Origin: Calamus simplicifolius
Taxonomy: Eukaryota; Streptophyta; Magnoliopsida; Arecales; Arecaceae
NCBI GenBank assembly: GCA_900491605.1
Contig: UESW01004010.1
Coordinates: forward strand, 536,965-600,964
DNA length: 64,000 nucleotides
Reading direction: 5' to 3'
In this document: positions 34,630 through 46,133 of the stretch, one piece after another
Layout: every line of letters starts with the position of its first letter
Numbering within the stretch: position 1 is the first letter of the stretch
The notes under the pieces: model-generated
Databases searched by the model: none
Seen by the model: the letters and a program-made list of their open reading frames with translations, nothing else
What the model was told of the DNA's origin: nothing
Translations under genes and position numbers: made by a program

Positions 34630-36600
34630 CTAAGTAGACATGAACTGAAAGAGAGAGCATTTTAATTTGGAACACACCTCAGATTGGGATTCTGGATCCG
34701 ATGCTGTTCCTAGCATTGCAGCAATCTCTTCGTTGACCTTTCTGATCTTCATTTCTTCTTCTGATTCTTCAGCTCTTCGCTTTTGTTCCAGTTCGAGCCT
34801 TTGTTTTAGTAGAAACGGAACAAATGCTTCAGGGTCCTCTATTTTAACATCTTCCAACTGCTCCCAATACCTCGTATCCAACGTATCAGATCGACAGCTT
34901 CGCCCAGTTCTGTTTTGTTTTCTATGTTAATATCTCTGGTCGCCTCTGCAGTCTGGTTGCATTGCTCTGAAGTCTCCTGACATTTTATGTGCTCGTCTGT
35001 ACCGTCACTGCGATGATTTTTAACGGCAGACGAGTCTAAGAGTGGCGTACCCTGGGACTCTCCCAACATTTGCTTCTTCTGAGCGGGCAGAGAGCAGTCC
35101 TTCTCCTTTTTATTCTTTCTCCCTGCCTTTTGTTTCTTCACATCTTTTTGCTAGTCGCCAAGGAACTATGTGGACCCACAACACTTTTAGCTGCATCGAT
35201 GCAATGAGACAGCATGCACTTCTGCCACCAAACTGAATACTGGAGGGTGACATCAGACCTGAAGATCTCAGGAGGAACATAGAACACGGCATCCTTTGCA
35301 TCGATTTCATATGTTTTCCATGCGGCCTCCCACGTTGAATCGGAACGAGGGGCATGACCAGGCAAGTCCTGATCCAACCCAAACTGCATCGCCACCCGAT
35401 GTGGAAGATACTGTTCGATACAATCTACTCCTACTAGCTCAGAAGCTCTCAAGCACTGAGCAAATGATCTCAACTCCCCATCTTCATCTGCACAGCCATG
35501 AATCCATTCACCATTCTCTTTATAAAAGGCTGGTTTCCTCCAATTATCCAAACTAAACGCATAAGGTCGCCACTGAAACTGACTCGGCGACTCAAAGACC
35601 CAACGAATGAATGAGAATTCCAACTTCCTACTCGCATCAGTCCATCTCTTGGTCCTCGGCTCACCATAATCCACAAATTTTTTCACATCAGGCCTCAGAA
35701 CCTCGAAGCGCTCCCAGACCCACATTTGCAATAAATCAAAAGGAGCCCAGACAGCCAAAGTTTGTACCTCTTGGTTGCACCTGCTGACGAGAAAATCCTT
35801 CACCGCCCGCAGGTCCCGGTAGAGGCTCGCGAGGACCGCCGGAGCGAGGGCGATCCTGGCCCCTCGCGCCAGCCGAACGGCGATCGGGATCGCCTGCACA
35901 CACACAGTCTTCTCAGGATGAGCAGGGAAGACAAACCTCGACAGCCAGAGCGACAAGAAGGCGGCGTGCTCCAACTCGTCGCCCTCGCCCTCCGAAAAGT
36001 GCCTTACCCACGCGCTCGGCTCAGGCTTCTTGCACGTATATCCGTAAAATTTCTTGTGCTCGGTCGTCAGCCTCTGCTTCATCTCCGCAAGCTCACCGTC
36101 CAGCGATCCCCTCACCGGCTCGCCGACCACCGGGTACCCTCCGAGAACCATACGTCTTCTAACGTGACGGTGGCCTCCCCCCAGGGGAAGAGAAAGGAGC
36201 TGGTCTCCTCGCACCAGTACGCCGCAATCCCCAGCACCAGCGCTATGCCCCTCCGAATTTTGTAAACAGAGGCCTTGATGGCCTCAAAAATCCCGGCTTT
36301 CTTCCAGGATTCGCCATAAATGGGCTCCATCTTGTGGACCCATTCCTCCCACATTCTCAGGTGGGACCGCCAACCTTTGAAGAGGATCTCAGGCGCCTCC
36401 GCAGCGGCAAAGGACGGGGCTTTATGCCGCGAAGGCACGAAGGGAGGAGCCCCTGGAAAGCCCCCCGTGGGATTGATGAACCATCCCATTCTTTGGATGG
36501 GATCTCTTCGCACCGTTGCTGCCACCATGTTTTCCTCTCTTTCTTCCACCAAAAGCTCCTTTTTCTCCATCGTTGCTCCCTTTTGCTCTGTATCGGTCAA
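34630..36600 (-). pseudogene. plant mobile domain (MAIN-like) gene, frameshifted
   Basis: The minus-strand frame from 36600 (MTDTEQKGATMEKK start) carries GIFEAIKASVYKIRRGIALVLGIAAYWCEETSSF and a TVTLEDV motif. The second frame, 36214-35138, picks up at MVLGGYPVVGEPV and runs through WVRHFSEGEGDELEHAAFLSLWLSRFVFP and FDLLQMWVWERFEVLRP. This is the aminotransferase-like plant mobile domain (PF10536). The switch near 36150 needs a 1-base change. A second shift at about 35140 leads into a lysine-rich tail (35141-34839), and a third near 34880 into a charged coiled coil (34881-34677). The latter ends at a plausible GT donor, so a further exon may have existed. PMD proteins include MAIN silencing factors and many transposon-borne copies; which of the two this was is unclear. 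Confidence 0.75.
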
Positions 36601-37050
36601 CCAAAGGAGTACGAGAGAAGAGAAGAAAGTCTGTGTGTATGTGAGAGAGAGAGATGGAGACGGTGATACAGAGAAGACAAGAGAGATAGAACAGGAGAAA
36701 ACTAATGTAATGGGTGTAAGGTGAAAGAAGCAGAAGAAGGAGGAGATGGGTTCAGTGAACCGAAGATGGCATGGGAAAGGAAAGAAGGGGAGAAGAGGGG
36801 TTTAGAGAAGGAAGGCATTCAAGGCCCTCGGGTTTTCTTTTTTTTTTTCTCTCTCTCTCTTGCTTGCTGCATTCGGCCGTTGAGGTCGTTGCCTTATTTG
36901 CCACCTGCCATCCCATGTAGGTAAATTTCACCCTGGGTGACACGGTGCGGTGCGGTGTTCCGCATGACTAAAGTTGTTTGCTACTTTGGCGCGTTGGAGT
37001 TGGGGACCAGCGATTGAATTCGAGTGGAAGCTAGTGTCGGCCGTTTGCAA
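36601..37050. other. upstream region of the PMD gene, GA/CT-rich
   Basis: It contains GAGAGA and TTCTTTTTTT/CTCTCT low-complexity tracts and no protein domain. It may include the PMD promoter and 5' UTR, but no clear TATA element was identified. Confidence 0.45.
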
Positions 37051-37337
37051 TAGAGGTAGGCACTGGCCGGGTGTCCATAGCATGTTACGATTTAGTACGA
37101 AATGGGCCGTGCCTAATATGGTCTGGTGTTGTTACGGTACCGGTTATGCTGGCATGGCTCAGTAAATCATACCGTGTTGGACTCGAAATATTTTTTCAAC
37201 TGATCCGGTACGGCCACGTGCCGGCCCACCGTGCCAGCATAGCCCAGGCACGGCTTGGTACAGTACCAGCCAAGAAGCCCCCTCGCACCGCGCTCTCGAG
37301 TCCTCTCCCTTCGCATTCCATTCTCTCTCTCTCTTAG

Positions 37338-38195
37338 ATGGTGTTAAGGTGCTCCGAGATTGATGGGCCACCGAAGCTGAGTGGCGCGACGACTGTAGGG
37401 TCCAGCTTTTTGGTCCCCTTCGACAACCCGACGCTCCGGTGGGGCGGCACTCGCATCCTCCGCTGCCAGCTAGTCTCTGGCCACTGCCAGATCACTGACC
37501 ATCGACGTCCCTCCCCTGCGTCTCCTCTTCCTCCTCCTCCACCCCAAACTAAGAACGATCCTTCCCCTCCTTCTAGTCGTCACCCGAGGCTCATCCTCCG
37601 CATCCCCTACCGGCCCCAGCCTAAGGAGCTTGAGAGAGACGGTCCTCTCGTTTCGGAGGAGCAACGAGATCATCGCCAGGAGACGAGGCCGGCGAGCAGT
37701 GACCGGGCTCGAGTGGAGATCGCGAGGCTGGACTCTGGTCCCGTGACGAGATCTTTGAGGTCCAGAGCTGGTGCTAAGGGAGAGGAGAAGACGACAAAGA
37801 AGGTGAAGCTAGCGGAGTTCAACATCTCACTATCGAAGGAGGAGATCGTGGACGACTTCATCGCCATCACCGGTCCCAAGCCTCCTCGCCATCCTAAGCA
37901 TTGGCCAGGCCCCTCCATAAGAAGCTCCATGTCGGATTTCTCTTCTTTTCTTCTTGTTCTTGGAAAATATGAAAAAGATCATCTTTTTGCCTCGTTTTCT
38001 CTCTTCTCTAAATGAAAAGATCATCATTTTTCCCTTCTGTTGTTCTTCTATTTTCTCTTTTTCTTCTTTTTTCTTCAGCTTATAAGATGGAAAACTGATA
38101 TGAGGTTTTTGTCTGATCAGGGGATCTTTCCTGGTTTGGACCTGCCGAAGATCATGACTGGTAATCTATACAAGGTTTCCAGTTCCTCCCAGTGA
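37338..38195 (+). pseudogene. captured DUF1639-family gene copy
   Basis: Exon 1 opens at 37338 and encodes a proline-rich N-terminus, then VTRSLRSRAGAK and FNISLSKEEIVDDFIAITG followed by PKPPRHPK. This is the signature of plant DUF1639 (PF07797). Near 37895 one base is gained or lost; in the other frame the sequence continues RPLHKKLH up to 37930. A GT at 37931 and a TCAG acceptor at 38117-38120 bound a 190-bp intron. Exon 2 (38121-38195) gives GIFPGLDLPKIMTGNLYKVS then a stop, matching the FPGLWL...YKV end of the family; the usual tryptophan of FPGLW is D here. The retained intron points to capture at the DNA level. The protein's function is unknown. Confidence 0.75.
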
Positions 38196-38453
38196 TTTTG
38201 CCTTGGCTATTTGATTTCGCCTCCTTCGGTTTCAGAAACTGAAAGCTCAAAAACCATAGGCCATGCCAGGCCCGGCACGGCTCAGGCCCGGCACGGTCCA
38301 TGGCCCATTTTTGGGCCACGGGCCATGCCTGCATTTTTTTTACCGTGCCATGCCTGGCACGGTCCGTTTGTTACTGGGCCATGCCAGGCACGGCACGATA
38401 ATTTTTTAAGACATGATAAACCTGAGCTGTGTCAGGCCCGTTGCCCACCTTTA

Positions 38454-38787
38454 GGTAGTGTTTGAAATAGGGGATAAGAGAGGATATACTCTGGATATTC
38501 CCTCTTATTCTCAAAAGCCATAACTATAAGGGATAGCTGGAATAAAGTTAGCCAAAGGAATAATCCATGGTTAACCATGGGATATCCCCTCAATTTATTC
38601 CCTAGAAAATGTAGGAATAGCTGGTTATCCCTCCAAATAAGAGTAAAAAAAAATTATCATATGGATTTACCTTTTTGCATTTGATATGATTAATGGATAG
38701 CCAAGGGATATCCCTAGGGATAGCCAAGGAACAAACTCTATCCCGTACACTTATCCATGGATAATATTTTTTCTATCAAACATTACC
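38454..38787. mobile_element. Tourist-like (PIF/Harbinger) MITE, 334 bp
   Basis: The ends GGTAGTGTTTGAAATAG and, inverted, GGTAATGTTTGATAG form terminal inverted repeats. The 3-bp target TTA is duplicated (38451-38453 and 38788-38790). It inserted into the last bases of the hAT right terminus. Internally it has palindromic words such as CCATGGTTAACCATGG. Confidence 0.82.
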
Positions 38788-38798
38788 TTAGTTTACAA

Positions 38799-41700
38799 GC
38801 GAAGGGCATTTGGCGTGAGTGATGAGAGCCAGCGGATTAATTCATTGCATGGGTCAGGCCAGCATGGTGGGACCGGAAGAGTTACTAAATTTATTGACGG
38901 TGAATCACCCATATATATCCTCAAATAAATGACTAAATCCGTAAAGATTTAATAAACGAAATTTAGAATCATGCCCTCTGTTGACTGCAATTTAAGAATT
39001 GTATCCATTAGTTTTTTTTGATACAATCTGAAAAAAAAAAAGGGCTGAATCCATCTTGCCCAATAAATCTAGAAAAATTTAGAAACCAACCTTTGTTTGA
39101 CTATAATTTAACAATTGGGTCGAACCCATGAAATATGAAATAAAAGGAAACAAAATCGATATCTTTAATTATTTTTTTATTTTTAATAAAAAAATATGAT
39201 TTTATTTTATTATTTAAAAGAAAACTTTCAAGCAATGAATAAGGCTCCATTAAAACTTTGTCGGTCTAGAAAAAAATTGCTTATTCATTTCTAAGGCACG
39301 CGTATTGCATGTACCGAGCTCTAATCTGCTGCTATGTAAAGAGAATTATTAGAATTGGACACATGAAACCACTCTTCAATAACGAAACCATTAAAACTTT
39401 GTGGTGCCATAAATAACACTTTTCTTACCAGCACGAAAAAAAATAACGAGGGGAGGCTTTATTTTGTTTATCCAATAATCATCAAGGAAAAGCAGGTGAA
39501 AACCTGATTGTTTTCGTGTCAGACATGACAAGCCATGGATTATTAGGCCCAATTGCCGGCTTTTTCCTTTAAGGAAAAGTTGGGGAAGATCTCGGGAAGA
39601 TGAAATATATTTCAAAAAGAAAAAGAAGTGTTTGTGTATCATGCACAGTGCAAAACATGAATATCATGCACGATAATTAATCATGCGCATATGATCATGC
39701 ATGTACCAAAAGCATTCTTATTCTTTTAGTACCATATGCATAACCATCATGTGCGATGATTGGCTGTGTGCATATATACATCAAGAACATTCTATTCTTT
39801 TAACACTGTATGCATGGCCATACATAGCTAATCACTGTGAGCGGTTAGAAAGAGTTTTTCTTTCAATAGGAGTCATGGGGCCGCCTAAATGAATGTTGAA
39901 ATTAGACGGTTTCAAAATCGAATTTAAAGCAAGATTCCACTAGAATTTGGAACAACTTCCCTTTTTTTGTATCTATTTAATTCATAAAAGAATTAAGATT
40001 AAAGTCAGATGAATTTTATTATTGTTATTTAATTCATCAAAATCTTAGGATTGAAAACAATTTAGATTTTTAATTTTATTTGTTAAAATTAAAATTTATA
40101 AAATAAAATAATCATTAATTATGACTATTAGGGTTTTTATTTTGGAGTTTAGCTATGATTTGGTTTCTTTTCAATGTATGGTTATGATAAATGCATACTT
40201 CTATTGGATGATAGGAGAGCTGATGAACGACATCAAAATATTGTGAAAGAAAGCTTATGAACATTATATGAGGATAAGAAAGAGGAGGAGTGAGCAGAAA
40301 GGATAAAAATAGTTACCAATAGAATGGAAATCAAAATCTTCAAAAAAAAATTAAATTTGTAATCGAGATTATTTGGAACACAATTAATTAAGAAATCATT
40401 TCTAAATGAAATGAAATTTATTGTAAAATTTATTTATAAATAAATTCTTATGTTTGACCCACAATACATAAAACAATGGAATTAAAATAAATTCTCATGT
40501 TTTAAAGAAATAAAAATTCAATTCAATGTTTATTTTCCTAAATTATTTTTTTTAATAATTAATTAAAATAATTAATTTAAAATCACTATATTAATTATGT
40601 TTTAAAAGGCATTTAATTATATTAATTATTATATTTAATTACATTCAATTATAATTTAATATAATTATATCAAATTGTAACAAACTTTAATAATTTATTA
40701 AATATTTAATTAATAATATAAATTCAAATATAATATAACAATAATAATATATAATTATAATTATAATGAATAATATAATAGTAAAATAATAATATTATTT
40801 TCATAAATTATAATATAATATTATTATTTAATATTAATATAATATATAATATGAGATAAATTCAACTACATTCGAATATAACTAAGTTCAAATCCGAATA
40901 TCTTCTTAACCCTTTGGCCCATATAGATCTCGAAGCCATCCCATATTTTTTCACCTTTTTTATTTTTAGATCTCTAAACTGTGTAGACCTAATGGTATGA
41001 GAGATGACTGAATATAAGCTTAGCTACATTCAAATATAATCAAATCAATCTAATATAATATTAATAATATATAGTATTTAATATCTAATATGATATTAAA
41101 TAATTTTAATATTATATATTAATATAATAATAATAATATTAGTTATTATATTATATAAATTATTATAATATTATAAATACATTATAACTAATATAATATC
41201 AATTATATATAATAATTATTAATGTAGTAATAGTAGTAATAATAATAACAATAATGACTGGTGACAACATCCTAAATAAGTAATAATTTCATGTAAAAAT
41301 TTTTGTTTCCTATGTTCTATGTAGGCTCATCATTGTTGTCTCAACAAAATGGTTTTTAAAATAAAAGGAAAGCGCTTTTAATGAACGTCGCGATCAAAAC
41401 GTAATATTGTATCAGAGTTATCCGTTCCGCATCGTCAGACATGGACCAATAGGTGATGAAAGGCGATACAGCCCAGTAAGACTTGCTGCAGTTAGGCTAT
41501 ATACAAAGACTTTTCCCTTTTCTTATCCTCCATGGCCACTTTGTCTTCCTCTTCTTCGTTTCCCTTTTATTCTCATACGACGTCTCTTTAAAATAGACGC
41601 AACTCGTCATCTTCTTCGTTCTCCTCTTTATACAATTTAACATCCCCATGATGAACGCTATGCTTCTGTGGATCAACCCGAGAGTGAACCAATCCACTCT

Positions 41701-43244
41701 CAAGCCGAACCACGAGAACACGGATTGAGGATCGCGATTTTCTTTCTCTCTTTCCTCTGAAAACAATTGCGGAAGAGTGCTTTATTGTTATTTGGTTTAT
41801 TTATTTATTTCTTTATTTTGCTCTTTCCAATGGATAGAAATGATCGTTTCTTTCGTTATTTAGCACAATGGTTGGACAGAGGATGTGGACTAAATTTGGA
41901 ATATTTTAAATTGAATTTTAGGTTATTTTATTTAGTTATTTAGTTATTTAATTTTAGTTGAGCCTTGACATCACTGGGATCTCGGTTGGGAAAAAAGGGA
42001 CAGGAATCCAGGTGGAGGGATGAAAGATTTTTTAACGGTTTTTTCTATTTCAAAGTATGGTCAAACATAAATCACAACCGTTCATTTGGTGCATTGAAGA
42101 TAAGGTCAATCACCTGCTTAAAAGACATGATGGATTAGAGATCTCAAAATCAACTCCATAAAACAATGAAATTAGAAGAACGCTGCCTCAAGGCTGTAAT
42201 TTTAGTGCCTCATAAGAACTCATGCTGATGTGTATTTAGTCAATTTATAAAAATTCTAAGAACTTGTATAGGTTGATTTTGACTCCTGGATCATGATAGA
42301 TAGCTTAGATTTAAGAGTTCAGATCATCTCAAGTTTGCAGAGCATACTTAAAAGGGTTGGTTCCGCAATCATGGCCGCTGTACTTTATTAAACAATGTTT
42401 GCAATGCAGGTGGTCTGGTGTATTACATGGATGATGACCCATGAGCTTGTCAGCTTAGATTAAAATAATAACTAGTCTGAGGGAAATTATTAGCAAGAAA
42501 GTAACTAAATAAGAAACAGTGATTGCCTTTGACATTTTTGATGTTTCCTTCATTGGATGAGACCATAACAGTGTAAGAAAAGAAAATGCCATTGATGCAT
42601 GATGGATTTATGTTGTTCAATTTTCTTTTCTTTTTGTTTCTTTACCGCTCCCATTGCATACAGAAACCTAGAATTAGAGATTCTGCTTCATATCGTGGTT
42701 CCAAAAAAGAACAATCAATGCTGCATATGATCATTATGGACCTTTGATAATAACAAATCATTTGCAGAAATATATAACCAAGAGAAACAACAAATCAAGC
42801 AGAGATTAATGCAGATTAATACTAGATACAACTTGTGTGAGCTTTATTCCCACAACGTACTAATCATTTTACCAGCCGCAGGTCCGAAACAGGTCTACCA
42901 CATCCATGAATGAAGCATGTCTTTCATTGTTTGCAAGGCAACTGATTTAAGTATCATATACCAAAAAGTATTCCCCAGATGATGACTGCAAAACCAGGGA
43001 GATACAAGTACGAAACCGGTTCAGCGACTTCATAGCACATCCTTCATATTTACAACTTAACCATACACCAATAATAGAAATATGTATAATTTGGGACAAA
43101 CGTCATAAACACAGCATATAATAAGAAATAATCTAGTCTAGGTCAATTTATCCACAGGTGGGTTACAAAAGCTATGCTGCAAAACTACATCCTGTTGTTC
43201 TGTCCCAAGTCCTCGTCCAGTCGAGTGACATCAGAAGTTGCATA
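38799..43244. other. long AT-rich spacer, no confident gene
   Basis: From about 40530 to 41250 the sequence is almost pure A/T with TAATAT words. Around 39640-39800 there is a cluster of CATGCA/GCATAT palindromes. At 41400-41770 there is a GC-normal patch: an ATG at 41532 opens a serine-rich MATLSSSSSFPFYSHTTSL stretch that stops at once and resumes in other frames. This might be a worn plastid-targeted first exon, but no family can be named. Confidence 0.5.
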
Positions 43245-43475
43245 GCTTGTGTAACCCCTGGGATCTTAATTACCTGGTTCGTGAGATTTAGCGTAGGATT
43301 CCTGGGACGGGTGATGCTTGGGATTCCTGCGGTTACACGTGGCGGTTAAGTTTTCAAATGGGTTTCCAGAGTCCCTATACGAGGCGTCGTGTGAGGTTTA
43401 TAGGGAGATGGAGGGTGACTCCCCCCCTTCAACCGGGCGCTCATCTCCTCTAGGAAATCCTTTGCCATCCTCCTA

Positions 43476-44567
43476 GTGCCTACGAGAGAGAGAGAGAGAG
43501 GAGGGGAGTACAGAGGTCTCAGCTACGCCTCTCCCGTGGCTCCATCCGGATCTCGATCGACCTTCCCGCGATTAGCGAAGAAGCTGGCAGTGGGAACCTG
43601 GAAGCGGCTCTTCTCGGCGCGAGGCGGCGGAGGGCGGCTGCCGGCGTATGGCCTAGGGCTGCTGGTGGACTCTAGTAGGGAGGAATTCCAAGGTCACCAC
43701 ATGGGCATGGACTGCTACCATCGCACCAACCCCTTCCGCCTTTGCTCTGGCCTCAAGGTCCTCGGCTACTTCATGATCCTCCTTGTAGCCGCCATCATCG
43801 CCCTTTCCTACTGCACCGTCGTCATCATCGCCTGAGGCCCGCGCCTCTTCCATGGCAGCCTCACCTCCCTCCTTGCCATCTCCATCATCATCGCCTTCCA
43901 TCTCCTGCTTGCTTTGTTAATATGGAGTTATTTTAGGGTAGCTTTTGTTGAACCTGGTTTCGTTCCTCTAAATTGGAGACCACCGCTTGAAAAAGAGAAC
44001 TTGGAAGTGGGAAGAAGTTCTGTGACATCGTCTGATTATGTTTCTCCTAAGACCAGGGCCTCTTCATGGTCTAGTTCAGAGGGGTTGGAAAGAAGACCAA
44101 CCATAGGCTACTGCAGTTGCTGTTAAAATAGCAAACCTCCATGATGCCATCACTGTTTTGTTTGTCAAAGATGTGTCCTGAAGATGGATCATCATTGTGT
44201 ATGGGTTGTCAATTGTGTTGGAGCTATAGAGGCACAATTTGCCCAGATAGGAACTGCAGCCATATTCAGAACATTTCTAACATCTCAAGATCCAGGACTT
44301 CATCTTATGCCCAAGGAAGATTGGAATCTGCCTGAGAATTTTCCATTGCCAGTGCCTTCTTGGATCTCAGAAGAGGACATCAACTACTATGCAAGCAAAT
44401 TTGACAAGTTTGGCTTTACCGCGCCAGTCAACTATTATCGATGCCCTAACCTAAATTGGGATCTGACAGCACAATGGACTGGAGCACAAATAAAAGTGCC
44501 AGTTAAATTTATCATGGGAGACTTGGATTTGACTTACCATTACCCAGGTGCCCAGTGGTCCATGTAG
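43476..44567 (+). pseudogene. fusion unit 1: DHHC S-acyltransferase N-half + epoxide hydrolase piece
   Basis: The first part encodes TNPFRLCSGLKVLGYFMILL, two hydrophobic membrane segments (about 43750-43830 and 43865-43930), a VPLNWRPPLEKE segment and the cysteine-rich RCVLKMDHHCVWVVNCVGA with the DHHC motif of protein S-acyltransferases. At 44228 the frame passes without a break into IEAQFAQIGTAAIFRTFL, SWISEEDINYYASKFDKFGF, NYYRCPNLNWDLTAQWTGAQ and KFIMGDLDLTYHYPGAQ, a C-terminal piece of plant soluble epoxide hydrolase. Stops TGA (near 43833), TAA and TGA (near 44125 and 44140) break the acyltransferase part. No introns are left in it, suggesting an mRNA origin. Neither enzyme would work. 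Confidence 0.82.
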
Positions 44568-44598
44568 CTGATTTATCACCTTGGATTTGCGTATTGAG

Positions 44599-45404
44599 GT
44601 AAGTAAGCCAAATATAATAATTTCATAAATTATAAATGGTTGTATTTATAGTTTTATGCATATTTATGAAATAGAGTTTTATTGATTATTTTGGGAATTG
44701 GTAAGTTGTACCATGTGTATCTAATTGCATATTTGCTATAATAGTTGATATTATTTGCAAAGTGAATTGATTATATGCAATGGTTAAAAATGTACAAACC
44801 ACTGTTTATGTGTTGTGAGAGAAATTATGCTTATGATGACGCATAATATGTGACATGCATGTGTAAAATGATTTGAATTATATTTATATGTATCGCCGTG
44901 GTTCTCCTTTGATATGGCATGTGGAGGCCATGCACATCTAGAGGATGTGTGCAGATTGATGGAGGCATTGCAGGACCGTGGAACACATATGATATAATAT
45001 AATAATGATTAAATATAAATGGTTGATTTAAATTATATTTATATGTGTCACCGCGGTTCTCCTTTGATTGGCATGTGGAGGCCATGTACATCTAGAGGAT
45101 GTGTGCTGATTGATGGAGGCATTGCAGGGCCATGGGACACATATGATATAATATAAAATGATTAAATATAAACAGTGGATTTGTTTACAATGCATATTCT
45201 GGTATTTGTTTTATAAGCTTCCATGATTATTTTGACTTAATGATATGCATGATTATGATAGCATGTTATTTAAATTGGAAGTTTCTATGAAAATTATGAC
45301 TTGATAATATCTTGAGAGATAAGATGATATATGACTATTTTATGTCATTATTATAGGCTTACTTATTGAGTGTGAGCTCATGTAAATCTCACAATATTTT
45401 TCAG
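44599..45404 (+). other. intron-like segment with consensus splice sites
   Basis: A near-ideal donor (TTGAG/GTAAGTAAG at 44599) and acceptor (TTTTTCAG ending at 45404) bound 806 bp that contain the spacer sub-repeats. The same sites recur in every unit (for example 51787 and 52640). The intron lies just after the epoxide hydrolase piece and before a short exon with a polyadenylation signal. Confidence 0.6.
44871..45172 (+). repeat. about 155-bp spacer sub-repeat, two copies
   Basis: Copies at 44871-45025 and 45026-45172 share TTATATTTATATGT, CGGTTCTCCTTTGATATGGC, GAGGATGTGTGC and GATGGAGGCATTGCAGG. Equivalent pairs occur in the other spacers, some with an extra 40-bp partial copy of GGCATGTGGAGGCCACGCAC. 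Confidence 0.85.
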
Positions 45405-45537
45405 AGCCTCAGGATTGAAGATGAAATTATGGGGTAGATGGAGCTCCAGTTAAATAAAATAGTTCCATAGTGTTGATGTAACCCTAGTAATATTTGTGTG
45501 TAGGGCTTGTAGCCCAAAACTTATATTAGTGGTTTGT

Positions 45538-45543
45538 AATAAA
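45538..45543 (+). other. polyadenylation signal AATAAA
   Basis: GGTTTGTAATAAAGTATGG lies 120-130 bp before the end of the unit and recurs in all six units, as expected near the R-U5 boundary of an LTR or at the end of a captured gene. Confidence 0.55.
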
Positions 45544-45663
45544 GTATGGATTTGGATTAACTTATTATACTTATAATGATCAATGTGTAAATTTTGGGAT
45601 GCCTTGCATGCCCGGCATGCGGCGGGTTGTCACCCTAGCTCAAAATTTTTGGATCTGGGGTTT

Positions 45664-45691
45664 GATAGCTTTTATGGTATTAAAAGCTGTC
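45664..45691 (+). repeat. hairpin at start of unit 2
   Basis: GATAGCTTTTA, loop TGGTAT, TAAAAGCTGTC: an 11-bp inverted repeat with one mismatch. The left arm is the LTR end plus the first bases of the interior. The loop is the first six bases of the primer-binding site. The right arm runs into the acyltransferase zinc region. Confidence 0.8.
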
Positions 45692-46133
45692 AAAATAGCA
45701 AACCTCTAGGATGCCATCACTGTTCTATTTGTCAAAGATGTGTCCTGAAGATGGATCATCATTGTGTATGGGTTGTCAATTGTGTTGGAGCTATAAAGGC
45801 ACAATTAGCCCAGATAGGAACTGCAGCCATCTTCAGAACATTTCTAACATCGCAGATCCAGGAACTCATCTTATGCCCAAGGAAGATTGGAATCTGTCTA
45901 AGAATTTTCCATTGCGAGTGCCTTCTTAGATCTCAGAAGAGGACATCAACTACTATGCAAGCAAATTTGACAAGTTTGGCTTTACCGCGCCAGTCAACTA
46001 TTATCGATGCCTTAACCTAAATTGGGATCTGACAGCACCGTGGACTGGAGCACAAATAAAAGTGCCAGTTAAACTTATCGTGGGAGACTTGGAGTTGACT
46101 TATCATTACCCAGGTGCCCAGTGGTCCATGTAG
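45692..46133 (+). pseudogene. fusion unit 2, 5'-truncated
   Basis: It begins within the cysteine-rich region (AAAATAGCAAACC), keeps RCVLKMDHHCVWVVNCVGA and then the epoxide hydrolase piece. The N-terminal acyltransferase part is missing. A frameshift after IFRTFLTSQ and a TAG in the PSWIS region disrupt it. Confidence 0.8.

Larger units (their letters stand above)
37051..38790 (+). mobile_element. non-autonomous hAT element carrying a DUF1639 gene
   Basis: The left terminus TAGAGGTAGGCAC and the right terminus TTGCCCACCTTTA match those of the hAT at 58977-61314. So do the subterminal blocks: 37130-37220 matches 58998-59075, and 38257-38453 matches 61085-61314, including CCGTGCCATGCCTGGCACGG. 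The flanks GTTTGCAA (37043-37050) and GTTTACAA (38791-38798) match at 7 of 8 once a nested MITE is removed. No transposase is present. The interior holds a DUF1639 gene copy, so this is a gene-capturing (Pack-type) hAT derivative. Confidence 0.8.

Noticed and set aside
35762..36265. Plus-strand 167-residue frame opposite the PMD gene
   Set aside because: The minus strand carries the recognisable domain; the plus frame has no family features.
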